From positions 141,458 to 205,457 of the forward strand of contig NZ_AYPQ01000006.1 of NCBI RefSeq assembly GCF_000633635.1: DNA of 64,000 nucleotides, read 5' to 3'. The translations under genes were made by a program, and so were the position numbers. Every line of letters begins with the position of its first letter. The stretch's first letter is position 1. Positions 20,701-28,355 of the stretch are shown here, piece after piece. Source of the stretch: Enterococcus crotali (GTDB lineage: Bacteria; Bacillota; Bacilli; Lactobacillales; Enterococcaceae). The notes beneath the pieces were generated by a model. The model ran no database searches. It saw only the letters and a list, made by a program, of their open reading frames with translations, and had not been told where the DNA came from.

Positions 20701-20823
20701 GTTTTTAATGTGACTGTGAGAAATATCCCTTCCTGCTGCTTCGACTTTCATAGGTACTAAATTAAAAAAAATCGGCAAGATCAAAGTAATGATCAACAAC
20801 AGATATCCTACTTTTTTGTGCAT
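17779..20823 (-). CDS. LPxTG-anchored adhesin with SpaA/Cna-B repeats
   Basis: A 1014-residue surface protein. A signal peptide (residues 1-29, ending KVEAA) is followed by an N-terminal Ig-like adhesin region (about 30-330). Next come one diverged and five tandem SpaA/Cna-B domains (about 340-940), then a sorting signal LPRTGE (980-985), a hydrophobic helix and a short basic tail. Each SpaA domain keeps a VIKKD-type lysine and an ETKAP-type glutamate, the pair that forms internal isopeptide bonds in this family. It is cell-wall anchored by sortase. An Mga-like regulator gene sits just upstream in the same orientation and probably controls it. The ligand is unknown. Confidence 0.92.
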   Translation of the reverse strand: MHKKVGYLLLIITLILPIFFNLVPMKVEAAGRDISHSHIKNISIDPMQAETGDQISIEVAFDNSAGDIKNGDYLTLSWPQVGLTILEGYEKTFYLTIDGVNVGTVHITTDGAVATFNENIENIENIKGGFNFEAVVHNDNSQESTETIYINGGQIQTGVNVHTAGHGSSGSEYPFLVKSGVIHPENPEQISWDVSANLERDVLDGKISIIDQIRNVPTDHQLIPESFRIILAGRENKDYIGLSGIEQFLSEHSGAIFDYDVNTGKIEVVLPYSDGSETSMRILYKTQIINNDVEFFTNDATAEYRLRDKDYETQTVSKEVENINVGSWIEGSTVGKIELQKVSSEDSTQLLEGAIFDLIDPKDNSVIEQLVTDELGKATSQKIEFGEYILQETKAPVGFELDPTPVKVTLEKNKETNNTAFITLENTPEQPLRPLEPAKQFGGLKIIKKDSENNQVLKDAVFELKNEAGETVESGLTTNDQGIIEVAHLPIGTYQIIETKAPKGYQLDTKSIQVNVQFNETVEVTVLNNKELSESELQPSEHFGAIKVIKKDREDLRVLKGAVFELKNASGEVVEDDLTTNEQGIISVSHLAVGEYELVEVKAPKAHRIEKTPIHVTVKFNETTEITVFNSKEIPDTELLPSEQFGALKVIKKDQENQQVLEGAVFDLKNEAGEVVKSDLTTNEKGIIEVAHLPIGSYELIETKAPKNYQIEKAPIQVTVKFNETTEITVFNSKEILATELLPSEQFGSLKVIKKDQENQQVLEGAVFDLKNEAGEVVKSDLTTNEKGIIEVAHLPIGSYELIETKAPKNYQVEKAAVDVTVKYNETTEITVFNSKAISETELSPSKQFGFLKVIKKDKETQEVLQDAVFDLQNEAGEVVKSDLTTNEEGIIEVSHLPIGRYRLIETKAPTDYQLEKTSVQLEVKYNETTEVTVFNSKKESMSVIEPNKKTDSTKNDPVAKEKLSNPNKNMHSSNKEQQLPRTGETMNTLVWLLGIMILITAVSLLTVKIGYRQ
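17975..19505 (-). repeat. Five tandem 306-bp repeats inside the LPxTG gene
   Basis: Units of 102 codons (306 bp) encode consecutive SpaA domains. The two central units are almost identical at DNA level (compare the copies near 18600 and 18906). Such repeats can expand or contract by recombination. Confidence 0.85.
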
Positions 20824-20978
20824 TGTTTTTCCTCCTTGAAATTTTGATACATCTATCTAGCAACGAAAGTATACATGATTATTTTCAGAAATTTTTCTCA
20901 AATTTTTATTTTATTTTTCATTTTTTGACAAAACTTTTTTGTTGACATTGTTCATGAAAACACAAAAAAATAAAAAAT

Positions 20979-21013
20979 GTGAGTCAATCATAACTTTACA
21001 AGTCATGACTCAC
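20979..21013 (-). terminator. Terminator of the Mga-like regulator gene
   Basis: GTGAGTCA (20979-20986) pairs with TGACTCAC (21006-21013). A T-rich stretch follows on the minus strand (20965-20978). It separates the regulator gene from the adhesin gene downstream. Confidence 0.7.
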
Positions 21014-21053
21014 TCACACAAAAACTGAATTTAATCAAAAAAATTTCTGATGA

Positions 21054-22469
21054 TTATAATAATAACCGCTCAAATTTATCTTGGGCTATTTTTTTCAAAA
21101 ATTCATTAAATTGATAAAATTGATACTCTCCAGGATAGTCCTCTATTACGAATACAGGACACAGAATACCTTGAAGTCGAACCGTTGAAACAATCAGATC
21201 ATATTTGGTAGTGTCAACTTCCTGTATATGGTTGAAACTCTCTGCCTCAAAACTAATGAGACCTAAGTGATCCCCTTGATCTTTCAGTTTTTTTTCAATA
21301 AAACTGGCATGCGTTTTACTAAAGTCACTGAATACACCGATAGTCAAGGTTAGCTTTCGATCAACTAAAAAGGGAAATTTCATTGATATTTCACTAATCA
21401 ATGTATCTATATAAATTGATTCATTCAGATTCAATTTACTTAAATAGTTCGAGCATAACTGAAAAAGAGTCGAATACATCACTGGGTTTCGAAAAGCAAA
21501 CAATCGATTGAACATTCTTAAGCGATCAACTATAGAATCCGTTCCATAAGAAAACTGCTTACGATTCAGATAAAATTCTCGCAACATTTCCTGAAAATAC
21601 GGTTGAACTTCTTCCATCGTAACCTCGAATCTTGAAACAAATTCACTGGAAAAATCAGCGGAGACTTGCATGACCATTTCCATTTCAGCCTCGGAATCCC
21701 AATTATAAAAATAATCAGATAGTCTTCGCTTCAATTTTTCATGAATATCAGTAGAGGTAGTTTCCTCTAAGTGATACCCTTGATTCTCTCGCCACATAGA
21801 AACAAAATACAAAACAGTTAAAAATAGAATAAGCTGTTCAGATGGTTGCTGGTCTTTTGGGATGATTTCTTTTTGAATCTTTTGCTTCAACTTGTAGTAG
21901 TCGGGAATAAATTCCAATAAACGTCTTCGATAAAATTCAATAAACAATAGAGTAAAAAAGTGACGTAATACATGTTCGCCAGCTTCTGCTTCAATATAAA
22001 ATAGATTATTCTTTTTTACTAGCTTTATTGGTAAACCCCTAAAAAACTTTTCCAGCTTTTTTATTGAGCGATAAAATGTCGGCAAACTACAATATACTTG
22101 CTCTATATAATAGGTTGCGTCTCTTTTTGTTTCCTTAAACAGTAGTAATAAGATCTTCAAATTGACATTATTATAGAGTATATTCGTTAATACTTGATCG
22201 ATTGTCCCATTGGATAAATGATCGATATGGACGATTTGATTTTCATCTATGTGCACATCCAAAATATCATACCAGTCAGAATCTAACTGAGTTAGATCAT
22301 TTTTAAGTGTATTTAAAGAACAACCAATTTGCTCTTTTAAAAGATTTAACGGCATAGAGCCATTGCTTAGATTCATTAACCACAATTCATTTATGATTCG
22401 TTTTTCATTGCTATCCAATAGTGTTATCAAATTGTGCACCTCTAACTTATCCCGATTTTTATCGCTCAC
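21054..22469 (-). CDS. Mga-like helix-turn-helix virulence-type regulator
   Basis: A 471-residue protein with two N-terminal HTH segments: about residues 35-60 (NLLKEQIGCSLNTLKNDL) and about 115-145 (YIEQVYCSLPTFYRSIKKL). A PRD-like helical core follows, and the C-terminal IIB-like fold includes LTIGVFSDFS. This is the domain order of Mga/AtxA regulators, which activate surface-protein genes and can respond to PTS phosphorylation. It lies 230 bp upstream of the LPxTG gene on the same strand, so local activation of that gene is likely. The ATG at 22469 lacks a strong Shine-Dalgarno; a start a few codons later cannot be excluded. Confidence 0.85.
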   Translation of the reverse strand: MSDKNRDKLEVHNLITLLDSNEKRIINELWLMNLSNGSMPLNLLKEQIGCSLNTLKNDLTQLDSDWYDILDVHIDENQIVHIDHLSNGTIDQVLTNILYNNVNLKILLLLFKETKRDATYYIEQVYCSLPTFYRSIKKLEKFFRGLPIKLVKKNNLFYIEAEAGEHVLRHFFTLLFIEFYRRRLLEFIPDYYKLKQKIQKEIIPKDQQPSEQLILFLTVLYFVSMWRENQGYHLEETTSTDIHEKLKRRLSDYFYNWDSEAEMEMVMQVSADFSSEFVSRFEVTMEEVQPYFQEMLREFYLNRKQFSYGTDSIVDRLRMFNRLFAFRNPVMYSTLFQLCSNYLSKLNLNESIYIDTLISEISMKFPFLVDRKLTLTIGVFSDFSKTHASFIEKKLKDQGDHLGLISFEAESFNHIQEVDTTKYDLIVSTVRLQGILCPVFVIEDYPGEYQFYQFNEFLKKIAQDKFERLLL

Positions 22470-22637
22470 GCTTAACGAAGCTCTAAGCTACTCTTCTTGA
22501 AACAACTTTCTAAAAATAGGTTGATACCTATAATTTCATTCAATATTATATACTAAAAAGCTGATTTGTTTAAATTTTACAGTTCAATTGATTCACTTCT
22601 TTTCTACACTTTTTCTTATAAAGAATATTGTGCAAAC

Positions 22638-22712
22638 AAAAACATACTAAAAATTAGAGGGAAAACTCATCTACCAATAAGTTTCCCCTCTAATTTTTAG
22701 TATGTTTTTTTA
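22638..22712. terminator. Long bidirectional terminator hairpin
   Basis: Arms of more than 25 bp (with ACATACTAAAAATTAGAGG and its complement) surround an 11-base loop at 22670-22680. T-runs flank both sides. It lies between the gene relic and the Mga-like gene. Confidence 0.85.
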
Positions 22713-22754
22713 CTTTTCCACTTCAGAAAAATCTTTGGTACAGTTTTCATATAG

Positions 22755-22984
22755 TTAAAATATTTCAATTTCGGGCAAAGTTGGCATTCCAGCTTGTGCT
22801 CCAAGTTTAGTAGTTGAACGTATTGCGCCTGTCGTATCAGCAACTGCTACTTTTCAGCTGAAATCGCAATAACCTCATTCTCTGTTGTGTAAGAGATTCT
22901 AGAAGGTTCATCATTTAACACTAACGAAACTACAGCTTCAGATGCGTTGGCCATCCTTGCAATATCTTTCATTCTGATTTTCAT
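22755..22984 (-). pseudogene. Relic of a LacI-family regulator fused to a ribokinase tail
   Basis: From the ATG at 22984 the frame reads MKIRMKDIARMANASEAVVS, the HTH of a LacI-family repressor. It stops after 45 residues at 22847. In another frame (22755 to about 22850) the DNA encodes VAVADTTGA followed directly by KLGAQAGMPTLPEIE. These are the active-site region and the C-terminus of a PfkB/ribokinase-type kinase with the piece between them deleted. The two remnants suggest a lost sugar-kinase operon with its repressor, possibly for ribose. No function is expected now. Confidence 0.7.
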
Positions 22985-23023
22985 CGATTTTTCCTTCTTT
23001 ATAGATACACAGGTTTTAGTCGT

Positions 23024-23890
23024 TTATTTCCATAGAAAATCTGCAACAAGTTGATCTACTTCTTTATTTTCGTGCAGTTGGCTATGTTGTGCTGATTTTC
23101 CATAAAAGATTTTTTCTTGTACCTCGTTGCCATGTTCCTTAAACAACGCTGCTACACTTACTGCATCTGCAACAGGAACAGCTTCATCACTTAAGCTGCC
23201 ATCTTCCACATCACCTGCAACGATCAAAACGCTCATATCTTTTGAGACTTTTTCGATTCCACTGACATAATCAGCATATCGTTCACTTTGAATCGCAGGT
23301 CCGTTGTTTATAACATCGTCTAATGTCTCTCCATCAGATAATTCGACAAAGTTATTGAAAGGCGCTGCTATTCCCACAAACTTTTGGATTTTAGGTAAGC
23401 TTGTATCATCAGCAAAAGTAGTTAAATACCGAAGAGAGCTTGCTCCACCCATTGAATGTCCCACTAAATTGACCGCTGTTATCCCATACTTATCTCGAAT
23501 GTAAGTCAAACAATTTTTGATCCATTCTGCTTGATTCCATTCATTATTTTTATTATCGGTAAATAGAACTTGAATACTAGGATTCGTTTTATTCCCAGTC
23601 AACTTACCTTTTGCTTGAATTTCCCCATCAGGACTCACCGTCAAAACTAGCTCTTTTTTAGTCTGATTACTTCCTTCCATTCGTTTGATCATGCGGCCGA
23701 AAGAATTATTGCCACCGCCATATCCATGGACAAAAAGTGTTGGGATAGAAGACTTTTGAATCGTTTCACTAATTTTTGAATTTTTAGTGGCTTGTTGTTC
23801 TTCATCATTAGAAACTTTTTTATCAGTACAACTAGTAAAAACCAACAAAAAAAAGACCGCTATAAGTAGATACCACTTTGTTTTTCTCAT
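23024..23890 (-). CDS. DUF915 alpha/beta-hydrolase lipoprotein
   Basis: A 288-residue secreted alpha/beta hydrolase. The N-terminus is a lipoprotein signal (LLVFTSC, lipobox Cys about 21). The nucleophile elbow is GHSMGG (about 148-153) after the oxyanion segment FVHGYGGGNNSF. Likely acid and histidine partners lie in DEAVPVAD and QHSQLHEN. The family is annotated as DUF915 hydrolase/lipase-like; the substrate is unknown. A paralogue with GHSNGG is at 38333-39178. It has its own start after AAAGGAG and stands between a gene relic and nusG. Confidence 0.88.
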   Translation of the reverse strand: MRKTKWYLLIAVFFLLVFTSCTDKKVSNDEEQQATKNSKISETIQKSSIPTLFVHGYGGGNNSFGRMIKRMEGSNQTKKELVLTVSPDGEIQAKGKLTGNKTNPSIQVLFTDNKNNEWNQAEWIKNCLTYIRDKYGITAVNLVGHSMGGASSLRYLTTFADDTSLPKIQKFVGIAAPFNNFVELSDGETLDDVINNGPAIQSERYADYVSGIEKVSKDMSVLIVAGDVEDGSLSDEAVPVADAVSVAALFKEHGNEVQEKIFYGKSAQHSQLHENKEVDQLVADFLWK

Positions 23891-23918
23891 TTTATCTCCT
23901 TTTCAATTATCACTATAG

Positions 23919-23970
23919 TAAGAAGAGAGTAGGACAAAACTAAGGCTAGTTTTGCTCCACTCTCTTCTTA
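23919..23970. terminator. Terminator after nusG
   Basis: TAAGAAGAGAGT (23919-23930) pairs with ACTCTCTTCTTA (23959-23970), with CAAAACTA/TAGTTTTG inside. The GGGACAAAAC-type core is related to the dispersed repeats of this window. Confidence 0.8.
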
Positions 23971-24000
23971 CCAAAACAGACATGTTTCAGCTTTCTATTT

Positions 24001-24542
24001 TTAGATTGAATCCACTTGTTCATAATCTAGTTCTGTACTTGTTTCACGGCCAAACATATCGATGTTCACTTTTAATTTTTGACGTTCTTCATCCACTTCT
24101 GTTACTTCACCTTCAAGACCAGAGAATGCACCTTCAATAATACGAACAGTGTCGCCTAATGCAACATCCAAATCAGATTGACGTGTGCTCATGCCAATTG
24201 AGCGTAAAATATGATTGATTTCTTCTTGTAATAATGGCGCTGGCTTGCTTCCGGCACCATGAGAGCCGACAAATCCAGTAACACCAGGTGTGTTACGTAC
24301 TACATACCAAGAATCATCGGTCATCGTCATTTCAACTAACACATAACCTGGGAACGTTTTATGAACGATTTCTTTAGATTTACCATTTTTTACTTCTGTT
24401 TCTGTTTCTTCTGGAACGACTACACGAAAAATGAAATCCCCCATGCCCATGCTTTGTGCACGTGATTCGATGTTCGCTTTTACCTTATTTTCGTAACCAG
24501 AGTATGTATGCAATACATACCAATTTTTTCAAATGATTCCAT
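24001..24542 (-). CDS. nusG: Transcription termination/antitermination factor NusG (frame broken near the start)
   Basis: The body (HTYSGYENKVKANIESRAQ through the KOW domain GAFSGLEGEVTEVD) is intact. The natural start is the ATG at 24542, preceded by AAAGGAG, giving MESFEK. The frame is then lost at a run of six T (24524-24529, A on the coding strand). With seven, it continues NWYVLHTYSG and gives the normal 180-residue protein. NusG binds RNA polymerase and couples transcription to Rho and ribosomes. Because it is an essential gene, I read the break as a deletion error in the sequence. It follows rpmG and secE in the usual order. Confidence 0.9.
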
Positions 24543-24640
24543 TTTTGTCTCTGCTCCTTTGGGTTTAGTAGTTTGTGAAACAATACATTAAGAGTAACAA
24601 GTAATCCCTTGCACTCAGCTTCTTTTTCTCATGTGAAAAT

Positions 24641-24688
24641 AAAAAAACCTCAGTTCCCCGAAGTTTTTCCTCATGTGTTATTATAGCA
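24641..24688 (-). promoter_or_regulatory. nusG promoter (extended -10) and leader hairpin
   Basis: On the minus strand TGCTATAAT (24688-24680) is a perfect extended -10. Just downstream, AAACTTC and GAGGTTT can pair around an eight-base loop and are followed by a T-run, like an early terminator. nusG may thus have its own promoter and attenuator apart from secE. Confidence 0.6.
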
Positions 24689-24715
24689 CTTCTCATGATG
24701 AAATACTAGTTTGAA

Positions 24716-24886
24716 TTACTTAAGGATCCAGCCAAAAGCAGTTTGGATCACAGTATCCATTACAAAGAATAATGCTGCAAAAATAATTGATGTTTCGATA
24801 ACAACCAACGTGTCTTTGCGTAATTGTTTTTTAGATGGCCAAGAAACTTGCTTCATCTCATCTTTAACACTACGTAAAAATTTCAT
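24716..24886 (-). CDS. secE: Preprotein translocase subunit SecE
   Basis: A 56-residue single-span membrane subunit of the SecYEG channel. The conserved cytoplasmic helix (KDEMKQVSWPSKKQLRKDT) precedes the one membrane segment (VVIETSIIFAALFFVMDTVI). GGAG stands before the ATG at 24886. It lies between rpmG (17 bp upstream) and nusG, the standard Firmicutes order. Confidence 0.95.
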   Translation of the reverse strand: MKFLRSVKDEMKQVSWPSKKQLRKDTLVVIETSIIFAALFFVMDTVIQTAFGWILK

Positions 24887-24903
24887 TTGAGCTCCTCCTA
24901 AAT

Positions 24904-25056
24904 CTATTTCGTCTCTTTATGTAACGTGTATTTTTGACAGTATTTACAGAATTTTTTGATTTCTAACCGCTCTCCACGTTTTCCTTCACTGACGGCTTTA
25001 GAATAGTTTCTGGAGCCACAATCTGAACAAGCAAGTGCTGATTTTTTTGTTGCCAT
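24904..25056 (-). CDS. rpmG: 50S ribosomal protein L33
   Basis: A 50-residue L33 with both zinc-binding pairs: CSDC near residue 10 and CKYC near residue 37. It is therefore the zinc (C+) form. AGGAGG precedes the ATG at 25056. It heads the rpmG-secE-nusG group. Confidence 0.94.
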   Translation of the reverse strand: MATKKSALACSDCGSRNYSKAVSEGKRGERLEIKKFCKYCQKYTLHKETK

Positions 25057-25204
25057 TGTTCAACCTCCTCTATTCACAAATTTACTCAATAACATTATCA
25101 TTCTTTCAGTAAAATGTCAATGGATACTCAATAAACTATGGTTTTTTTTCAAATTATGTTATCATTAGCTTGTCAGACGAATTTAACCTACGGGGGGTCA
25201 AAAT

Positions 25205-25849
25205 ATGTTATTAAAATCCGTTGTTATCAAAAAGAAAAATCTTACAACCGTCAATGAATCTTGTACATTAGAAGAGGCTTTAAAGATCTTAGAAGATTCA
25301 GGTTATCGCTGTGTACCGATCTTAGATGAATCGGAAAAGATTTTTAGAGGAAATATCTATAAAATGCACATCTACCGCCACAAAGCAAACGGTGGAGACA
25401 TGAGTTTACCAGTAACTTATTTATTAAAAAACGCAACAAAATTTATTTTCGTGAACACATCATTTTTCAAAGTTTTCTTTACGATCAAAGAATTACCTTA
25501 CATCGCTGTGTTAGATGAGAATAACTATTTTTATGGAATTTTAACGCATAGTACGTTATTGAATATCCTGGCTCAATCTTGGAATATTCAACGGGGTAGT
25601 TATGTTTTGACAATTGCGACAACAGGTAAACAAGGGGATCTGGCCGCTATGACGAAAATCATTGCCAAACATAGCAGTATCGCCAGCTGTATTACACTAG
25701 ATATCGGTGAGGATGAATTTATCCGCCGTACCTTGATCACTTTACCTGCCGAAACAACTGAAGAAACTTGTGCGGTTATTGTTGAGAATTTAGAGCGTAA
25801 AAATCTTAAAGTCGTTGAGATCGAAGATTTGCAAGCAAATGCTGAATAA
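25205..25849 (+). CDS. cbpB: CBS-domain cyclic-di-AMP-binding protein CbpB
   Basis: A 214-residue cytosolic protein with a pair of CBS motifs (about 5-65 and 75-130; for example CVPILDESEKIFRGNIYK and LPYIAVLDENNYFYGILTH) and an ACT-like C-terminal domain (about 135-205). This arrangement matches CbpB/DarB, a c-di-AMP receptor that in Bacillus binds Rel when free of nucleotide. The identity is by similarity of layout and sequence only. GGGGGTC lies just before the ATG. It ends in a hairpin shared with murB. Confidence 0.82.
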   Translation: MLLKSVVIKKKNLTTVNESCTLEEALKILEDSGYRCVPILDESEKIFRGNIYKMHIYRHKANGGDMSLPVTYLLKNATKFIFVNTSFFKVFFTIKELPYIAVLDENNYFYGILTHSTLLNILAQSWNIQRGSYVLTIATTGKQGDLAAMTKIIAKHSSIASCITLDIGEDEFIRRTLITLPAETTEETCAVIVENLERKNLKVVEIEDLQANAE

Positions 25850-25856
25850 AATAATA

Positions 25857-25894
25857 ATAAAAAAGAAGCCTCCAATTAAAAGGCTTCTTTTTTA
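25857..25894. terminator. Bidirectional terminator
   Basis: AAAAAAGAAGCCT pairs with its complement AGGCTTCTTTTTT around an eight-base loop, between convergent cbpB and murB. The right edge overlaps the murB stop codon. Confidence 0.85.
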
Positions 25895-26794
25895 ACGCTC
25901 TTCACCAATAATACGAACTTCAGTCTCTAATACAACATCAAACTTTTCTTTGATCACTTGTTGAATATGTGCAATCAATTCGACATAGTCTGTTGCTGTC
26001 GCCTGATCGATATTTACAATAAATCCAGCATGCTTTTCTGAAATTTGAGCACCGCCCCATTTCAGTCCTTGTAAGCCAGCATCTTGAATCAATTTACCCG
26101 TAAAATGTCCTTCTGGTCGTTTAAATACGCTACCACAAGATGGATATTCTAATGGTTGTTTGGATTCTCTAAGCTCGGTCAGTTCAGCCATTTGGCTCTT
26201 GATCACGCTATGTTCTCCTTCTTCTAAAGAAAATGTCACTTCTAACACGATACAGTGCATATCTTGAATCGCACTGTGACGATAAGAAAATGCCATCTCC
26301 TCATTTGTAAACGTCTTGATCGTTCCGTCTTCCAACAAAACATCGACACTAGTGAAAACATCTTTGATCTCACCTCCGTAAGCACCAGCATTCATATAAA
26401 CAGCTCCGCCGATACTTCCTGGAATCCCACAAGCGAATTCAAAGCCCGTCAAATCATGATCTAATGCAACGTATGTTGTATCGATCAATTTTGCACCTGC
26501 TTCCACAATGATTTGGTTGTTAGAAACACTGATTTCTTTCATGTTTTCCAACATGATCACCATTCCCCGAATCCCACCATCGCGTACAATCAAGTTGCTG
26601 GCATTGCCCAAAACAAGCCATGGAATATCATGTTTTCTACAGTATTCGACCAGAGTACTCACTTCAGCTTTTGATTTTGGAAAAGCTAAAACGTCTACAG
26701 GTCCACCCGTTTTTGTAAAGGTAAAGTTCATCAAAGGTTCATCAAATAGTAACGTTATATCCGTTAATTCAGTCATCATTTCAATTTTATTCAT
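25892..26794 (-). CDS. murB: UDP-N-acetylenolpyruvoylglucosamine reductase
   Basis: A 300-residue FAD enzyme that reduces UDP-GlcNAc-enolpyruvate to UDP-MurNAc, the second step of peptidoglycan precursor synthesis. The FAD-binding domain includes [15 protein letters not shown] and [20 protein letters not shown]. The catalytic serine lies in [13 protein letters not shown] and the final glutamate in [10 protein letters not shown]. The sequence layout fits a short type IIb MurB. It stands next to the frame-broken oxidoreductase gene, on the same strand. Confidence 0.96.
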   Translation of the reverse strand: MNKIEMMTELTDITLLFDEPLMNFTFTKTGGPVDVLAFPKSKAEVSTLVEYCRKHDIPWLVLGNASNLIVRDGGIRGMVIMLENMKEISVSNNQIIVEAGAKLIDTTYVALDHDLTGFEFACGIPGSIGGAVYMNAGAYGGEIKDVFTSVDVLLEDGTIKTFTNEEMAFSYRHSAIQDMHCIVLEVTFSLEEGEHSVIKSQMAELTELRESKQPLEYPSCGSVFKRPEGHFTGKLIQDAGLQGLKWGGAQISEKHAGFIVNIDQATATDYVELIAHIQQVIKEKFDVVLETEVRIIGEER

Positions 26795-26864
26795 CGAAAG
26801 TCGTCCTTTCTTTCAAACATCCTATTTATTCTAGCATGCCAAAGAGAAACTTTCTAGTCTGAGT

Positions 26865-27778
26865 CTATAAAATATGTTCTTGATGCTTGCGTAGCATTTG
26901 GGCACATAGCTCATGACTTGTGAAAACTTTTTCTTGTTTTAAATGCGTTCCATCATTTGTTTGAGCCGCTTTGATAAATTCCTCTACCATTTGCTGGAAT
27001 CCGCGTTTTTCTAGCGTTGTTGACCAATCGCCAAAGTTTTTTTGTTGCGTTCCTAGCTGATTTTTAATGGTTAAGTCCGTGAGGTTTTCTAACTCGAATG
27101 TTCCTTTTGGACTTGTTAATTGGTATGTTTCTGTATTTGCTCCTGAATAGAGATTCATTGAGGCAATTGCTGTTGTGGTTTCTGTTTCCACATGTAGTAT
27201 GGCTCTTTTTAACAAGCCTTTTTCTTCAATGATTTTTGTTTGAACTTGCCGAATCTCATCATCTAGTAGATAAACAAGTGTATCAGCTACATGTAAAAAT
27301 AAATCGTAAATCACAAAATTAACTGCAGATTCTGATGCAACGCGATTTTTTTGAATCAGCAGCATATTTTTATGTTCAATTGCTTTTAATTCTTCTACGA
27401 ATGGTGCAAAACGGCGATTAAAGCAACCATCAACAGGAGATTTTTTTCTGCCGCTAGTGTTTGGATTTCTTTGACTTCTGCTAGATTTTCACTTAAAGGC
27501 TTGTCGACGAAAACGTGGATGCCAGCTTCTAATAATTGTTTTACCAGTTGACCATGAACTTTAGTTGCCGCGTGGACAAAACAAGCCGATATTCCAGCTT
27601 CAATCAACTCTTCTGTTGAAGCAACCATTTCCTTGAAGCCGTATTTTTCGCTAATTTCTTTTCGGGTTTGCTCATTTCTGGTAGCTAAAATAAATGTTGC
27701 TTGGTCTCTTAGTTGAGAGTATACAGGTAAATACGCTTTTTGTGCGATATTGCCTAAGCCGATAATTCCGATTTTCAT
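26865..27778 (-). pseudogene. Gfo/Idh/MocA-family oxidoreductase, one frame break
   Basis: Two frames read as one 304-residue NAD(P)-dependent oxidoreductase. The N-terminal Rossmann part (27778-27395) has GIIGLGNIAQKAYLPVY and the EKP-like VDKPLSENL. The C-terminal part (to 26865) is the substrate domain. The frame is lost near 27424 in MVA; restoring one C on the + strand gives MVGFNRRF, the conserved continuation, and then FAPFVEELKAIEHKN in the lower frame. The substrate is unknown. I suspect a deletion in the sequence rather than decay, since the rest shows no further damage. Confidence 0.8.
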
Positions 27779-28056
27779 GAAGGTCCTCCTTGATTAAATC
27801 ATTCTTTACTCATAGTACTACATTTTAGGGTAGTTCTTAAGAAAAAAGGATTTTAAAATCAATTTATTTAGAACCTCTGTATTTACATTGAATCTATTTG
27901 TAAATATATGGAAAAGAAAACGATAGAAATTCTGCCAGACTTACACTAATCATATACAAGTCATTTCTACCGCCAATTTAAAAAGTTGCCTAAGTCAATG
28001 CGTACATTAAGAAGTACTGAAGCACGAAATTCAGCGCTTCAAAAAAGGAGAGAACT

Positions 28057-28275
28057 ATTACGGAAAAAGAACTACATAACTTAAAAGCAATTCCCTATCA
28101 AGATATTACTGATTCACAAAATTTACTAGATCATTTAGACTCTTGGCAAGAACCTCTTGCCGTATTAGGACATTTGTTCCATGCTTTTTCCGCAGAATTT
28201 ATCAGTTTGGTGAAAGCTGAACAAATCAAAATTAAGAAATTAGATTGTGAAAGCAAAGTAGCTACGTTTCTTTGA
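28057..28275 (+). CDS. Small unknown protein, apparent ATT start
   Basis: A 72-codon frame begins TEKELHNLKAIPYQDITD after the first codon and ends at the TGA at 28273-28275. AAAAAAGGAG (28041-28050) lies at ideal distance, but the codon at the start position is ATT (28057-28059); no ATG, GTG or TTG is suitably placed. It could start at AUU, or be silenced by an ATG-to-ATT change. The product has no recognisable domain, signal or membrane segment. Confidence 0.4.
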   Translation: MTEKELHNLKAIPYQDITDSQNLLDHLDSWQEPLAVLGHLFHAFSAEFISLVKAEQIKIKKLDCESKVATFL

Positions 28276-28355
28276 GTAGCTCCAATACTATAAAACACTT
28301 CCGTTTTCAAAAAGTCATCTATTTCTTCTTATATAGATTAATGATATAATTCTCA

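Noticed and set aside
24524-24529. Programmed frameshifting in nusG
   Set aside because: No slippery heptamer with a following structure is apparent, and I know of no precedent; a homopolymer undercall is simpler.
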